Source of the DNA: Sphingomonas jaspsi DSM 18422
Lineage (GTDB): Bacteria; Pseudomonadota; Alphaproteobacteria; Sphingomonadales; Sphingomonadaceae
Length of the DNA: 64,000 nucleotides
Assembly: GCF_000585415.1 (NCBI RefSeq)
Contig: NZ_KK073876.1
Coordinates: forward strand, 741,810 to 805,809
Reading direction: 5' to 3'
Shown one piece after another: positions 19,491-27,203 of the stretch (its first letter is position 1; every line of letters begins with the position of its first letter). The translations under genes and the position numbers were made by a program. Below the pieces are notes generated by a model, which was not told where the DNA came from, ran no database searches, and worked only from the letters and a program-made list of their open reading frames with translations.

Positions 19491-19805
19491 ATGTCGGGTC
19501 CAGACAACCTCAGCAAGATCGATCGCATCAAGGCGCGAGATGGCGAAAATTGCTGGCTATGTGGTTTGCCAATGGATTTCGCGGCCGAGCCTAATTCCGC
19601 GAAGGCGTGGAGCGTCGAGCATCTTTTGTCGAAAGCACACGGGGGGTCGGAGAAACTGGAGAACCTTGCGCTTTGTCACCCGCCCTGCAACCGGCGGTTG
19701 GCGAACCGGTCGGTCGTCAAAAAAGTCGAGATGCGGGAGAAGCAGCGGCGCAAGGCATGGCTTTCGTCGATCCGAGGGCAAGTCATGAAGGTGCTTGGAG
19801 CCTAG
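19491..19805 (+). CDS. HNH endonuclease
   Basis: A 104-residue protein with zinc-binding cysteines (CWLCG, and C-H-P-P-C later) and the HNH core SVEHLLSKAHGGSEKLENLALCHPPCNRRL. The start ATG at 19491 gives MSGPDNLSKIDR. Stand-alone HNH proteins of this type are found in phages, mobile introns and defence islands; the target is unknown. It opens a short accessory stretch that also holds an M15-like protein and a low-GC membrane protein. Confidence 0.82.
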   Translation: MSGPDNLSKIDRIKARDGENCWLCGLPMDFAAEPNSAKAWSVEHLLSKAHGGSEKLENLALCHPPCNRRLANRSVVKKVEMREKQRRKAWLSSIRGQVMKVLGA

Positions 19806-19816
19806 CCCAATGAAGG

Positions 19817-20029
19817 ATGGTCGACAGCGTGCGCGTCCCGGCTGGTTGCCCCCCCAACGGGCGAGATGGCGTCAAGCCTATCAAGCGCCTGAAAGGCCTC
19901 GACGAGTTCAAGGTCCCTGCATTCGTCGGGCGGATGGCGCGCATCCAACTGCGGCGGAAGCTGGCCTGGTATGCTATGCTTGCGGCGACCGTGGCAGTCG
20001 GTGTCGGGATTGGCTTGCTGATCGTTTAA
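19817..20029 (+). CDS. Small membrane protein downstream of the HNH gene
   Basis: A 70-residue frame with a basic middle (KPIKRLKGLDEFK, RMARIQLRRK) and a clear C-terminal transmembrane helix (LAWYAMLAATVAVGVGIGLLIV). GAAGGA abuts the ATG at 19817, so a GTG at 19829 with better spacing is an alternative start. It begins 11 bp after the HNH stop and may be cotranscribed. No family is recognised. Confidence 0.5.
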   Translation: MVDSVRVPAGCPPNGRDGVKPIKRLKGLDEFKVPAFVGRMARIQLRRKLAWYAMLAATVAVGVGIGLLIV

Positions 20030-20125
20030 AGGTCACGTCGACCGTTCACCTGTCTTTTTGGGTTGAAATAAGGACGAACCATGAAGCGGGAGCCCGGATC
20101 AGGTTCGGGGTGACGGAGGCAGGCC

Positions 20126-20698
20126 ATGAAATCACCCAAGACCGTTGCCGCGCTGACCGAAATCGGTCGGGTGCGTCTGTCGAGGAGCTTTTTCATGCGC
20201 GACATGCTCTATTCGGAGATTGCGCAGGTGCACGGGTTGCTCAATGTGCCGGACGATCCCGACGTCGCGATCGCGGCGGGGAGGCGGTTGTGCGAGGAAT
20301 TGCTGGAGCCGCTGCAGGACCATTGGGGGCGGATCGCCATCCGGTCGGCCTATCGCAGCCGGGAAGTGAACGGGTTCGGCAACCGTATGCAGAAGGAAGG
20401 CAAGGCGGGCTACACCTGCGCGTCGAACGAGGCCAATGCGGCGGCGCATATCTGGGATATGCGCGATGCCGACGGGTGCATGGGGGCGATGGCCTGCGTA
20501 GTCGTGCCGGCGTTCTGGGACGCGCACCAGGGCAAGGGCGACTGGCAGATCATGGCCGAATGGATCGACCGCAACCTGCCTTATTCAAGCGCTTGGTTCT
20601 TCCCGACTTACTGGGCTTTCAACATCGGCTGGCACGAACGGCCGCAACGGCGGATCGATAGCTATGCGGAGCCGAAGGGGCGGTGGAGAAAACCCTGA
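20126..20698 (+). CDS. Peptidase M15-like protein
   Basis: A 190-residue cytosolic-looking protein resembling the M15 D-Ala-D-Ala carboxypeptidase / endolysin fold: IAIRSAYRSREVNGFGNRM gives the typical SAYRS..VN motif, and AAAHIWDMRDADGCMGA the HxxDxR zinc-ligand motif. A third ligand, histidine, may be in NIGWHERPQ. GGAGGCAGG precedes the ATG. A role in peptidoglycan hydrolysis is inferred. No signal peptide is visible, which is compatible with a phage-like lysin or a non-classical role. Confidence 0.62.
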   Translation: MKSPKTVAALTEIGRVRLSRSFFMRDMLYSEIAQVHGLLNVPDDPDVAIAAGRRLCEELLEPLQDHWGRIAIRSAYRSREVNGFGNRMQKEGKAGYTCASNEANAAAHIWDMRDADGCMGAMACVVVPAFWDAHQGKGDWQIMAEWIDRNLPYSSAWFFPTYWAFNIGWHERPQRRIDSYAEPKGRWRKP

Positions 20699-20704
20699 CT
20701 GCAG

Positions 20705-21172
20705 TCAGCCGCCTTTTATCCTCGTGTGAATATAACCGTCCTCCTTCCTGAGTGCGAAAAGGAAAACGATCATTCCAATAACCACGAAGCTCGCCAGAAC
20801 CACCTGATTGGAAAGTGGGACGCCAAGAGTGGCGGCGGCCAATGCAACTAGGTATACGAATCCCGCCACAAAAAACGTCCGATAGAGGCCAGCGTTGGCT
20901 ACCAAAGCTTCAAGCTTTGGGTCCGCCTTCTCGCCAACCAAAAACGACTGATAGTCTTTTGGTTTTAAGAATCGCCAGCGGCGCAAGAAGGGGTCCAGAA
21001 TAAGGGAGCCCAAACGATTTACAGTCACGCCCGCTACGAACGAGACCAACAAGAACGCCCCTAAGTCGCGAGGCTCCGGCGATGGAAAGTTAGAATAGTG
21101 CAGGGCGTACGTAAGCGCCGCGCCCGGCACCAAATTGGCGACCAAATTGTATGCGTCCAGCTTATCAAACAT
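20705..21172 (-). CDS. Low-GC membrane protein of unknown function
   Basis: A 155-residue protein with hydrophobic segments near residues 9-25, 36-55, 100-115 and 120-140, a cytoplasmic basic loop (DPFLRRWRFLKPKDYQSFL) between them and a polar C-terminus. Base composition is visibly less G+C-rich than its neighbours, suggesting recent acquisition. It lies immediately before nrdB in the same direction but is probably not part of that operon because nrdB is upstream of it. No family is recognised. Confidence 0.7.
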   Translation of the reverse strand: MFDKLDAYNLVANLVPGAALTYALHYSNFPSPEPRDLGAFLLVSFVAGVTVNRLGSLILDPFLRRWRFLKPKDYQSFLVGEKADPKLEALVANAGLYRTFFVAGFVYLVALAAATLGVPLSNQVVLASFVVIGMIVFLFALRKEDGYIHTRIKGG

Positions 21173-21187
21173 TCGGACGCCTACTCC

Positions 21188-22246
21188 TTATTCCGCCGCA
21201 ACGCCTCCGACATCCCCAAACAGCTCCGCCTCCAGCTTCTCGGCCGCCGGCACGTCGTTCGCCGCCCTTGCCTTCTGCCGCCGGTCGAAGTTGTCCCAGA
21301 CTTCGTTCCAATTGCCCTTGGTCGCGGCCTTGGAATATTCGGTCGCGCGGGTTTCGAAGAAGTTGGCGTGCTCGACGCCGTTCAGCAGCGGGGCGAGCCA
21401 GGGCAGGGGGTGTTCGTCGACCATGTAGATCGGCTTGAAGCCGAGCTGGCCCAGCCGCCAGTCGGCGATGTAGCGGATGTACTTCTTGATCGCCTTGGGC
21501 GTCATGCCTTCGACCGGGCCCTGTTCGAAGGCGAGGTCGATGAAGGCGTCTTCCAGACGAACGGTCTTCTGGCAGCAGTCGATGATGTCGTCCTTGACCG
21601 CGGGGGTCAGGCAGTCGCGTTCCTTGGTGAAGGCGTGGAACAGGCGGGTGATGCCTTCGCAATGCAGGCTTTCGTCGCGGACCGACCAGCTGACGATCTG
21701 GCCCATGCCCTTCATCTTGTTGAAGCGCGGGAAGTTCATCAGCATCGCGAACGACGCGAACAGCTGCAGCCCTTCGGTGAAGCCGCCGAACATGGCGAGC
21801 GTGCGGGCGATATCCTGGTCGGTGTCGACGCCGAAGGTCGCGAGATAGTCGTGCTTGTCCTTCATCTCCTTATACTGAAGGAACATGCCATATTCGCTTT
21901 CGGGCATGCCGATGGTGTCGAGCAGGTGCGAATAAGCGGCGATGTGGACCGTTTCCATGTTGCTGAACGCGGCCAGCATCATCTTGATTTCGGTCGGCTT
22001 GAACACGCGGCCGTATTTTTCGTGGTAGCAGTCCTGCACCTCGACGTCGGCCTGGGTGAAGAAGCGGAAGATCTGCGTCAGCAGGTTGCGCTCATGGTCC
22101 GACAGCTTCTGCGCCCAGTCGCGGCAATCCTCGCCCAGCGGCACCTCTTCGGGCATCCAGTGGATCTGCTGCTGGCGCTTCCAAAATTCGAACGCCCAGG
22201 GGTATTCGAACGGCTTGTAGGTCTTGCTGGCCTGGAGGAGGGGCAT
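21188..22246 (-). CDS. nrdB: Class I ribonucleotide reductase beta subunit
   Basis: Diiron radical-generating subunit. In 352 residues the metal-ligand and radical features are present: ETVHIAAYSHLLD (Glu, His and the Tyr seven residues after Glu), QDCYHEKY, and SVRDESLHCEG (Glu/His ligands). No ATP-cone is visible at either end. The C-terminal tail (DVGGVAAE) is where the peptide docks on NrdA. It is the last gene of a run that begins with nrdA, with five small membrane-protein genes between the two. Confidence 0.95.
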   Translation of the reverse strand: MPLLQASKTYKPFEYPWAFEFWKRQQQIHWMPEEVPLGEDCRDWAQKLSDHERNLLTQIFRFFTQADVEVQDCYHEKYGRVFKPTEIKMMLAAFSNMETVHIAAYSHLLDTIGMPESEYGMFLQYKEMKDKHDYLATFGVDTDQDIARTLAMFGGFTEGLQLFASFAMLMNFPRFNKMKGMGQIVSWSVRDESLHCEGITRLFHAFTKERDCLTPAVKDDIIDCCQKTVRLEDAFIDLAFEQGPVEGMTPKAIKKYIRYIADWRLGQLGFKPIYMVDEHPLPWLAPLLNGVEHANFFETRATEYSKAATKGNWNEVWDNFDRRQKARAANDVPAAEKLEAELFGDVGGVAAE

Positions 22247-22247
22247 C

Positions 22248-22382
22248 TTAGTCTCCTGCGCTTTCGTCTTTGGTGGTGTGGGTTTCGATGGTGGTGACGC
22301 GCGGACGATTGCGGGTCAGCGCGACGGCGATCGCGGCCGCCGCGGCGGCGACCAGGACGAGAATGATCGTGAGACTGCTCAT
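22248..22382 (-). CDS. 44-residue single-pass membrane peptide in the nrd operon
   Basis: MSSLTIILVLVAAAAAAIAV... is a hydrophobic helix followed by a basic stretch (LTRNRPRV) and an acidic tail (KDESAGD). The start overlaps the stop of the preceding small gene, and its stop is one base from the nrdB ATG. Translational coupling on both sides makes it credible despite its size. No family is recognised. Confidence 0.6.
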   Translation of the reverse strand: MSSLTIILVLVAAAAAAIAVALTRNRPRVTTIETHTTKDESAGD

Positions 22383-22480
22383 CACAAATGTCCGTTATAG
22401 TTGATGTAGAGGGCGAGCACGACCAGCGCGAAGATCAGGAAGGCGATCTTGCCGAGTATGTCCTTCAGGCAGCCGGTCAC
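22382..22480 (-). CDS. 32-residue membrane peptide in the nrd operon
   Basis: A GTG start overlaps the stop of the PepSY-type gene (GTGA), and the product VTGCLKDILGKIAFLIFALV... is almost entirely one transmembrane helix. Its TGA overlaps the next ATG (TGATG). The chain of overlaps is the main evidence. No family is recognised. Confidence 0.5.
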   Translation of the reverse strand: MTGCLKDILGKIAFLIFALVVLALYINYNGHL

Positions 22481-22932
22481 CAGAACAGTCCCTTGCGGCC
22501 GTTCTTCGCCCGGGCGCGGAACATCTGCAGGTACATCCACATGCCGCTGATCGCGAAGAAGATCAGGCCGAGGCCGCTGACGATCGAGATGATGACGCCG
22601 GCGGGGCCGAATTCCTCGCCCGAATGGAGGTGGTGGAGATAGCCGACGTTCCATTCGCCGGGCTTTGGCGTGCGCTTGGGCCGGCAGGTCATGTCGGCGG
22701 GGCAGACGAAGGCCTTGGGCTCAACGATCGCTTCATCCTCCTCGTGCGCGCTGGCGGGCGGGGCGATCGCGGCGCCGATCGCGGCGGTCTGCTTCGCGCC
22801 CTTTTCCTCGACTTCCTTTTCGAAGCCGCCGTTGTTGACCAGCACGCCGACCTGGCTGAGCACGCCGGTGACGGCGATGAACAGGATGAAGACGCCGACG
22901 AGGACGCTGATCCAGCGGTGGAACTTGCGCAT
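22477..22932 (-). CDS. PepSY-associated transmembrane protein
   Basis: A 151-residue product. The N-terminal FHRWISVLVGVFILFIAVTGVLS is the typical first helix of PepSY-associated TM proteins, and YLHHLHSGEEFG plus a second helix (IISIVSGLGLIFFAISGMWMYL) completes the pattern. The middle (about 30-85) is a periplasmic loop containing paired cysteines (FVCPADMTCRP). Family members sit in iron-reductase or siderophore contexts, suggesting a redox or haem role, but that is inference. The ATG overlaps the previous stop. Confidence 0.75.
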   Translation of the reverse strand: MRKFHRWISVLVGVFILFIAVTGVLSQVGVLVNNGGFEKEVEEKGAKQTAAIGAAIAPPASAHEEDEAIVEPKAFVCPADMTCRPKRTPKPGEWNVGYLHHLHSGEEFGPAGVIISIVSGLGLIFFAISGMWMYLQMFRARAKNGRKGLFW

Positions 22933-23138
22933 TACCGGTCACTCTCCACTTCGGCCGGCGAAGGCCGATACTCCATCAATCCAAGGCCGTGCACCGCCAC
23001 GATCGCGCCGACGACCAGCAACAATACCGGGCCCTGGTTCCCGCGATCCGCGCCGTCGGCCGGTCGCCGCATCGCCCAGATCGCACCGCCGATCATCGCC
23101 GCCGCTATCGCGACTTCGACGATCTGCAGCGGGGTCAC
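22932..23138 (-). CDS. Small two-helix membrane protein
   Basis: A 68-residue product with hydrophobic segments at about 4-23 and 38-55, separated by a polar loop (RRPADGADRGNQG). The start overlaps the stop of the preceding gene (ATGA) and its own stop overlaps the PepSY-type start. It is part of the membrane cassette between nrdA and nrdB. No family is recognised. Confidence 0.62.
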   Translation of the reverse strand: MTPLQIVEVAIAAAMIGGAIWAMRRPADGADRGNQGPVLLLVVGAIVAVHGLGLMEYRPSPAEVESDR

Positions 23139-23335
23139 GCCTCGGCCCCCAGCTTGCCGGCGAGGCCGAGCGCGAAGATCGTCAACGCCGCGCCCAGCGC
23201 CGCCATCATCGTGCCGACGATGCGGCGGGCGTAGCGCTGGCTTTCGGTCCCGCGCGCGCTCATCGCCAGGATGGCGAGGCCGCCCACAAGGGCGACCACA
23301 CCGATCGACAGCATGATGATCTGGGCCAGCGTCAT
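23135..23335 (-). CDS. Small two-helix membrane protein following nrdA
   Basis: A 66-residue product from the ATG at 23335, four bases after the nrdA stop (an upstream in-frame ATG overlaps nrdA). Hydrophobic segments lie at about 3-24 and 38-58, with a basic loop between (SARGTESQRYARRI). It appears translationally coupled to nrdA and to the next small gene. No family is recognised. Confidence 0.6.
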   Translation of the reverse strand: MTLAQIIMLSIGVVALVGGLAILAMSARGTESQRYARRIVGTMMAALGAALTIFALGLAGKLGAEA

Positions 23336-23339
23336 CGAC

Positions 23340-25220
23340 TTACTGGCAGGCCAAACACTCGTCATAGTCGGTGGTCGACGCGAGCTGGATTTCTTTCAGA
23401 TCCGGCGTGTTGTCGGCCTCGACCCCACCCGCGAAGCCGGCGCGCTGCACCGACTTGGAGCGGAGGTAATAGAGCGACTTGATGCCCAGTTCCCATGCGC
23501 GGAAGTGGAGCATCATCAGGTCCCACTTGTCGACGTCGGCCGGGATGAACAGGTTCAGCGACTGCGCTTGGTCGATGTAGGGCGTACGATCGGCGGCGAG
23601 TTCGAGCAGCCAGCGCTGGTCGATTTCGAACGAGGTCTTGTAGGTGTCCTTTTCTTCCGGGGTGAGGAAGTCGAGGTGCTGCACGCTGCCGCCCTGTTCG
23701 AGAATCGAATTCCACACCGCGTCGCTGTTCTTCGACTTTTCGGTCAGCAGCTTTTCAAGATAGGGATTCTTGATCGAGAAGCTGCCCGACAGCGTCTTGT
23801 GGGTGTAGATGTTGGCCGGGATCGGTTCGATGCAGGCGCTGGTGCCGCCGCAGATGATCGAGATCGACGCGGTCGGCGCGATCGCCATCTTGCAGCTGAA
23901 GCGTTCCATCACGCCCATGTCGGCGGCGTCCGGGCAGGGGCCGCGTTCCTGGGCCAGCATCATCGAGGCCTGGTCGACCTGCGCGCGGATATGCTTGAAG
24001 ATGCGCATGTTCCACGACTTGGCCATCGCGCCTTCGAACGGCAGGCCGCGCGCCTGCAGGAAGCTGTGGAAGCCCATGACGCCGAGGCCGACCGAGCGTT
24101 CGCGCTCGGCGCTATACTTGGCGCGCGCCATTTCGTCCGGCGCGCGGGCGATATAGTCGCTCAGCACGTTGTCGAGGAAGCGCATGACGTCCTCGACGAA
24201 CCGCTTGTCGCCGTTCCATTCGTCCCAGGTTTCGAGGTTCATCGACGACAGGCAGCAGACTGCGGTGCGGTCCATGCCGAGATGGTCGCGGCCCGTCGGC
24301 AGGGTGATTTCGCTGCACAGGTTCGACGTCGACACCTTGAGGCCGAGGTCGCGGTGATGCTTCGGCATCTGCCGGTTCACCGTGTCGGCGAAGACGATGT
24401 AAGGCTCGCCGGTGGCGAGGCGGGTTTCGACCAACTTCTGGAACAGCGAGCGGGCGTTGACCGACCCACGCACGCTGCCGTCCTTGGGCGACTTCAGCTC
24501 GAAGTCGGTGCCTTCGCGGACGGCTTCCATGAATTCGTCGGTGATCAGCACGCCGTGGTGCAGGTTCAGCGCCTTGCGGTTGAAGTCGCCGCTGGGCTTA
24601 CGGATCTCGAGGAACTCTTCGATCTCGGGGTGCGAAACGTCGAGGTAGCAGGCGGCCGAGCCGCGGCGCAGCGAGCCCTGCGAAATCGCGAGGGTGAGGC
24701 TGTCCATCACGCGGACGAACGGGATGATGCCGCTGGTCTTGCCGTTGAGGCCGACCGGCTCGCCGATGCCGCGCACGCTGCCCCAATAGGTGCCGATGCC
24801 GCCGCCCTTGGACGCCAGCCAGACATTTTCGTTCCAGGTGTTGACGATGCCGTCGAGGCTGTCGTCGACGCTGTTGAGGTAGCAGCTGATCGGCAGGCCG
24901 CGACCGGTGCCGCCGTTCGACAGCACGGGCGTTGCGGGCATGAACCATAGCTTGGAAATATAGTCGTAGACGCGCTGGGCATGACCTTCGTCATCGGCGT
25001 AGGCCGACGCGACGCGGGCGAACAGGTCCTGGTAGGTTTCGCCGGGAAGGAGGTAACGGTCCTTCAGCGTCTCCTTGCCGAATTCGGTCAGCAGCGCATC
25101 GCGGCTGGCGTCGGTCCTCACGTCGAAGGCGCGCGCATCGATGGTCTTCGAATCGCGCTTGGTTTCGGTCGCCGAAACGTCGTCCGCGTTCACATCGCTC
25201 GAAGGTGCAAAGTCCATCAT
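23340..25220 (-). CDS. nrdA: Class I ribonucleotide reductase alpha subunit
   Basis: Catalytic subunit reducing ribonucleoside diphosphates. From the ATG pair at 25220 the product is 626 residues, shorter than E. coli NrdA because no N-terminal ATP-cone is visible. So dATP activity inhibition through a cone is not expected. Catalytic-site sequences are present: TPVLSNGG...ISCYLNSV, SNLCSEITLPT, and a C-terminal CLACQ redox pair. The frame is open further upstream, but GGTAGT precedes 25220. Two NrdR boxes lie about 180 bp upstream. Confidence 0.94.
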   Translation of the reverse strand: MMDFAPSSDVNADDVSATETKRDSKTIDARAFDVRTDASRDALLTEFGKETLKDRYLLPGETYQDLFARVASAYADDEGHAQRVYDYISKLWFMPATPVLSNGGTGRGLPISCYLNSVDDSLDGIVNTWNENVWLASKGGGIGTYWGSVRGIGEPVGLNGKTSGIIPFVRVMDSLTLAISQGSLRRGSAACYLDVSHPEIEEFLEIRKPSGDFNRKALNLHHGVLITDEFMEAVREGTDFELKSPKDGSVRGSVNARSLFQKLVETRLATGEPYIVFADTVNRQMPKHHRDLGLKVSTSNLCSEITLPTGRDHLGMDRTAVCCLSSMNLETWDEWNGDKRFVEDVMRFLDNVLSDYIARAPDEMARAKYSAERERSVGLGVMGFHSFLQARGLPFEGAMAKSWNMRIFKHIRAQVDQASMMLAQERGPCPDAADMGVMERFSCKMAIAPTASISIICGGTSACIEPIPANIYTHKTLSGSFSIKNPYLEKLLTEKSKNSDAVWNSILEQGGSVQHLDFLTPEEKDTYKTSFEIDQRWLLELAADRTPYIDQAQSLNLFIPADVDKWDLMMLHFRAWELGIKSLYYLRSKSVQRAGFAGGVEADNTPDLKEIQLASTTDYDECLACQ

Positions 25221-25396
25221 ACTACCCCGTCCTACCGGCCGCTCCGCGACGGCTTGTTCTATATCTGTTCGACTCGGTGCCATGGCCCCGAACCTAGCGC
25301 AAATCAGAGCGTCGCGGGGGTTTTTCTGTGCTCGTTCCCCGATATCCACAGGGCACAAGTGGGCTCACCATGGGAGATAGGTATCCCCCATCCAAA

Positions 25397-25443
25397 CCAC
25401 AATAAGTAGATCAAACCCCCAGTCGCTACACAATCTATTGTGT
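25397..25443 (-). promoter_or_regulatory. Tandem NrdR boxes upstream of nrdA
   Basis: ACACAATCTATTGTGT (25428-25443) is a near-perfect NrdR box, and a weaker copy CCACAATAAGTAGATC lies at 25397-25412. The starts are 31 bp apart, the three-helical-turn spacing characteristic of NrdR pairs. On the minus strand TTGTGT and TCTACT at 17-bp spacing within the boxes could be the promoter, so NrdR binding would block it. Confidence 0.78.
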
Positions 25444-25501
25444 CTAAATGCCGCGCAGACGCAAGAGTCAAAATTAACGGGACGTAAAAAAATCGGGGCT
25501 G

Positions 25502-26704
25502 CTAAGGGGCCTGTTGCAGCAGAGTCACGGCGCGGGCCACGTCGGCCTCTTCGGGCGCGGTGAAGGCGCTTTTGCCCATTGGCGTGTCGGCGGGAAGGCC
25601 GGTCGTGTAATAGGCCATGCCGCGTTTCCCCTTGCGGTCCCACCACAATCCGGAACGCAGGCCATAGGCCTCGCCCGAATGGCCCAGCCAGTCGCCCTTC
25701 GGCAGGCCGGGATCGTCGTGGCAGGACTGCTGCGGCGTCGCCAGCAGGTGGATCGACAGGCCGAAACGGCAATAGATCCCGCCTTCCGAATCGCCATTGC
25801 TGCCGTTCCACACCCAGGCCGGGCGGGTCATCGCCGCGACCGAGCGGCGCGACAGGATGCGCACGCCGTCGATCGTCCCGCCGTTCATCAGCATCCGGCC
25901 GATCCGGGCGAGGTCGCGGGCCGAAATGCGAAGGCCGCCCTGCGGTGCGAACAAGGACCCGTTGCCACCGGGTCGGTAACCGCCGAGGTCGCAATTTTGG
26001 CCGTCGTGGACGAAGACCGGGCAGGCTGGCTGTCGACCGCGCAGATCGTCCTTCACCACTGCGCCGTCCTGCACCAGCACGACGGCGCGCTTGATCGCGG
26101 CGTCGCTGCAGGTCGGCCAATTGTAGCAGGCGTCCAATTTCATCGGTGCAAGGACCAGCCGGCGCATTGCCATGTCGAAGCGCTCGTGCGTGACCCGCTC
26201 GACGATGCTGCCGACCACCGGGAAGTTGACGTTGGCGTAGGTGAAATAGTCGCCTTGCGGGCCGTGGAGCGGATCCCAGCTGGCAGGATCGTCGAGCACC
26301 GATTTCAGCGTCTGGCCAAGCGGAATGGCATATTGATCGTCATGGTCGCGCAGACTGCTGGTGTGGCTGAGCAGTCGGCGCAGCGTCACCTTCTGGCCCG
26401 GAAACGCGGGATTGCGGACGGGGTAGCCCAGATAGTCGCCGATCGGCCGGTCGAGGTCGAGCCGATGCTGTTCGACCAGCCGCATCACCGCCACGGTCAC
26501 CACCAGCTTGCTGATCGACGCGACCCGGACCGGATCGTCGGGGGTCGCGGACCGGCGCGAGGAGGGGTCGGCAATGCCGCTGGCCGTGGCGGCGATTTCG
26601 CCATGACGGTCGAACACGACGCTCGCGCGGGCAGGTCCCGCCGACTGTCCCAGAGCGCTAGCGGGCAAGGCGGCGAAAAGGGTCAGGAGTAGGGCGTGAC
26701 GCAT
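25502..26704 (-). CDS. Exported serine hydrolase of the beta-lactamase/PBP4 family
   Basis: From the ATG at 26704 the product has 400 residues with a signal peptide (MRHALLLTLFAALPASALGQ). The penicillin-recognising fold motifs are visible: SISK (SxxK) near residue 66, YANVN (Y-x-N) and a late HSGEAYG (HxG). Such class C-like hydrolases act as peptidases or esterases as often as beta-lactamases, so substrate is open. GGGGGAG precedes the start. It stands alone, convergent with nothing. Confidence 0.82.
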   Translation of the reverse strand: MRHALLLTLFAALPASALGQSAGPARASVVFDRHGEIAATASGIADPSSRRSATPDDPVRVASISKLVVTVAVMRLVEQHRLDLDRPIGDYLGYPVRNPAFPGQKVTLRRLLSHTSSLRDHDDQYAIPLGQTLKSVLDDPASWDPLHGPQGDYFTYANVNFPVVGSIVERVTHERFDMAMRRLVLAPMKLDACYNWPTCSDAAIKRAVVLVQDGAVVKDDLRGRQPACPVFVHDGQNCDLGGYRPGGNGSLFAPQGGLRISARDLARIGRMLMNGGTIDGVRILSRRSVAAMTRPAWVWNGSNGDSEGGIYCRFGLSIHLLATPQQSCHDDPGLPKGDWLGHSGEAYGLRSGLWWDRKGKRGMAYYTTGLPADTPMGKSAFTAPEEADVARAVTLLQQAP

Positions 26705-26940
26705 CGCGCCACACTCCCCCGCGCGCAAAAAAATCGCAACCGGGTTGAAACCGGATCGCATTTGTCGCATTTATGCGATGCGGACCGGGCCCCTCTGGCG
26801 GGTGCTCTTCTTTGAGCCCCGTGATGTCGGACCGCATCGGATATCCGGTGCGATTCGTGGGCGGTCCATCAGCCCTCAAAAACCATCCCGACGCACCGGG
26901 TCTCCGATCGAAAGCAACGCTTTTCGAAGAGGAGAATGCC
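26705..26940. other. Divergent intergenic region with two palindromes
   Basis: Between the serine hydrolase (minus) and the DUF465 gene (plus). TCGCAT-TT-ATGCGA at 26765-26778 and the gapless near-palindrome GCATCGGATATCCGGTGC at 26834-26851 are candidate operators. No Mn-type yybP-ykoY element was recognisable, although terC lies downstream. Confidence 0.4.
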
Positions 26941-27132
26941 ATGTCTTCCAGGCTGTTTCGCCTGACCGAGATCCACCAGCGGATCGACGATGCCCTGCGC
27001 CGCGAACAAAGGCGCCGATTCCCCGACCTTTTCCGGATGATCCGGCTGAAGAAGCTGAAGCTCAGGACCAAGGACCTGATCCATCACATCGTCCGTTCGG
27101 GTCGACCCAAATCCCCCGGCCGCGCCGGCTGA
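26941..27132 (+). CDS. DUF465 (YdcH-like) small protein
   Basis: A 63-residue basic coiled-coil protein. LTEIHQRIDDALRREQRRRFPDLFRMIRLKKLKLRTKDLIHHI follows the DUF465 pattern of an H..ID start, a central Pro-Asp and an LKKxKLxxKD end. GAGGAG precedes the ATG. It is followed by a 10-bp hairpin and then terC, so partial cotranscription is possible. Function is unknown. Confidence 0.8.
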   Translation: MSSRLFRLTEIHQRIDDALRREQRRRFPDLFRMIRLKKLKLRTKDLIHHIVRSGRPKSPGRAG

Positions 27133-27139
27133 CGGGACA

Positions 27140-27180
27140 GGCGGGGCGGGCGCACCTTGCCCTCCAGCGGCCGCCCCGCC
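27140..27180 (+). repeat. Intercistronic hairpin between DUF465 and terC
   Basis: GGCGGGGCGG (27140-27149) and CCGCCCCGCC (27171-27180) are perfect 10-bp complements around a 21-nt loop, followed by GCCTTTAAC. The T-tract is too short for a confident terminator; it could reduce read-through or stabilise the 3' end of the upstream message. Confidence 0.5.
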
Positions 27181-27203
27181 GCCTTTAACAGGGACATATT
27201 CTC

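Noticed and set aside
26760..27203. A yybP-ykoY manganese riboswitch ahead of terC
   Set aside because: Looked for because terC genes often carry one; no matching conserved loop sequence was found, only palindromes and a GC-rich hairpin.
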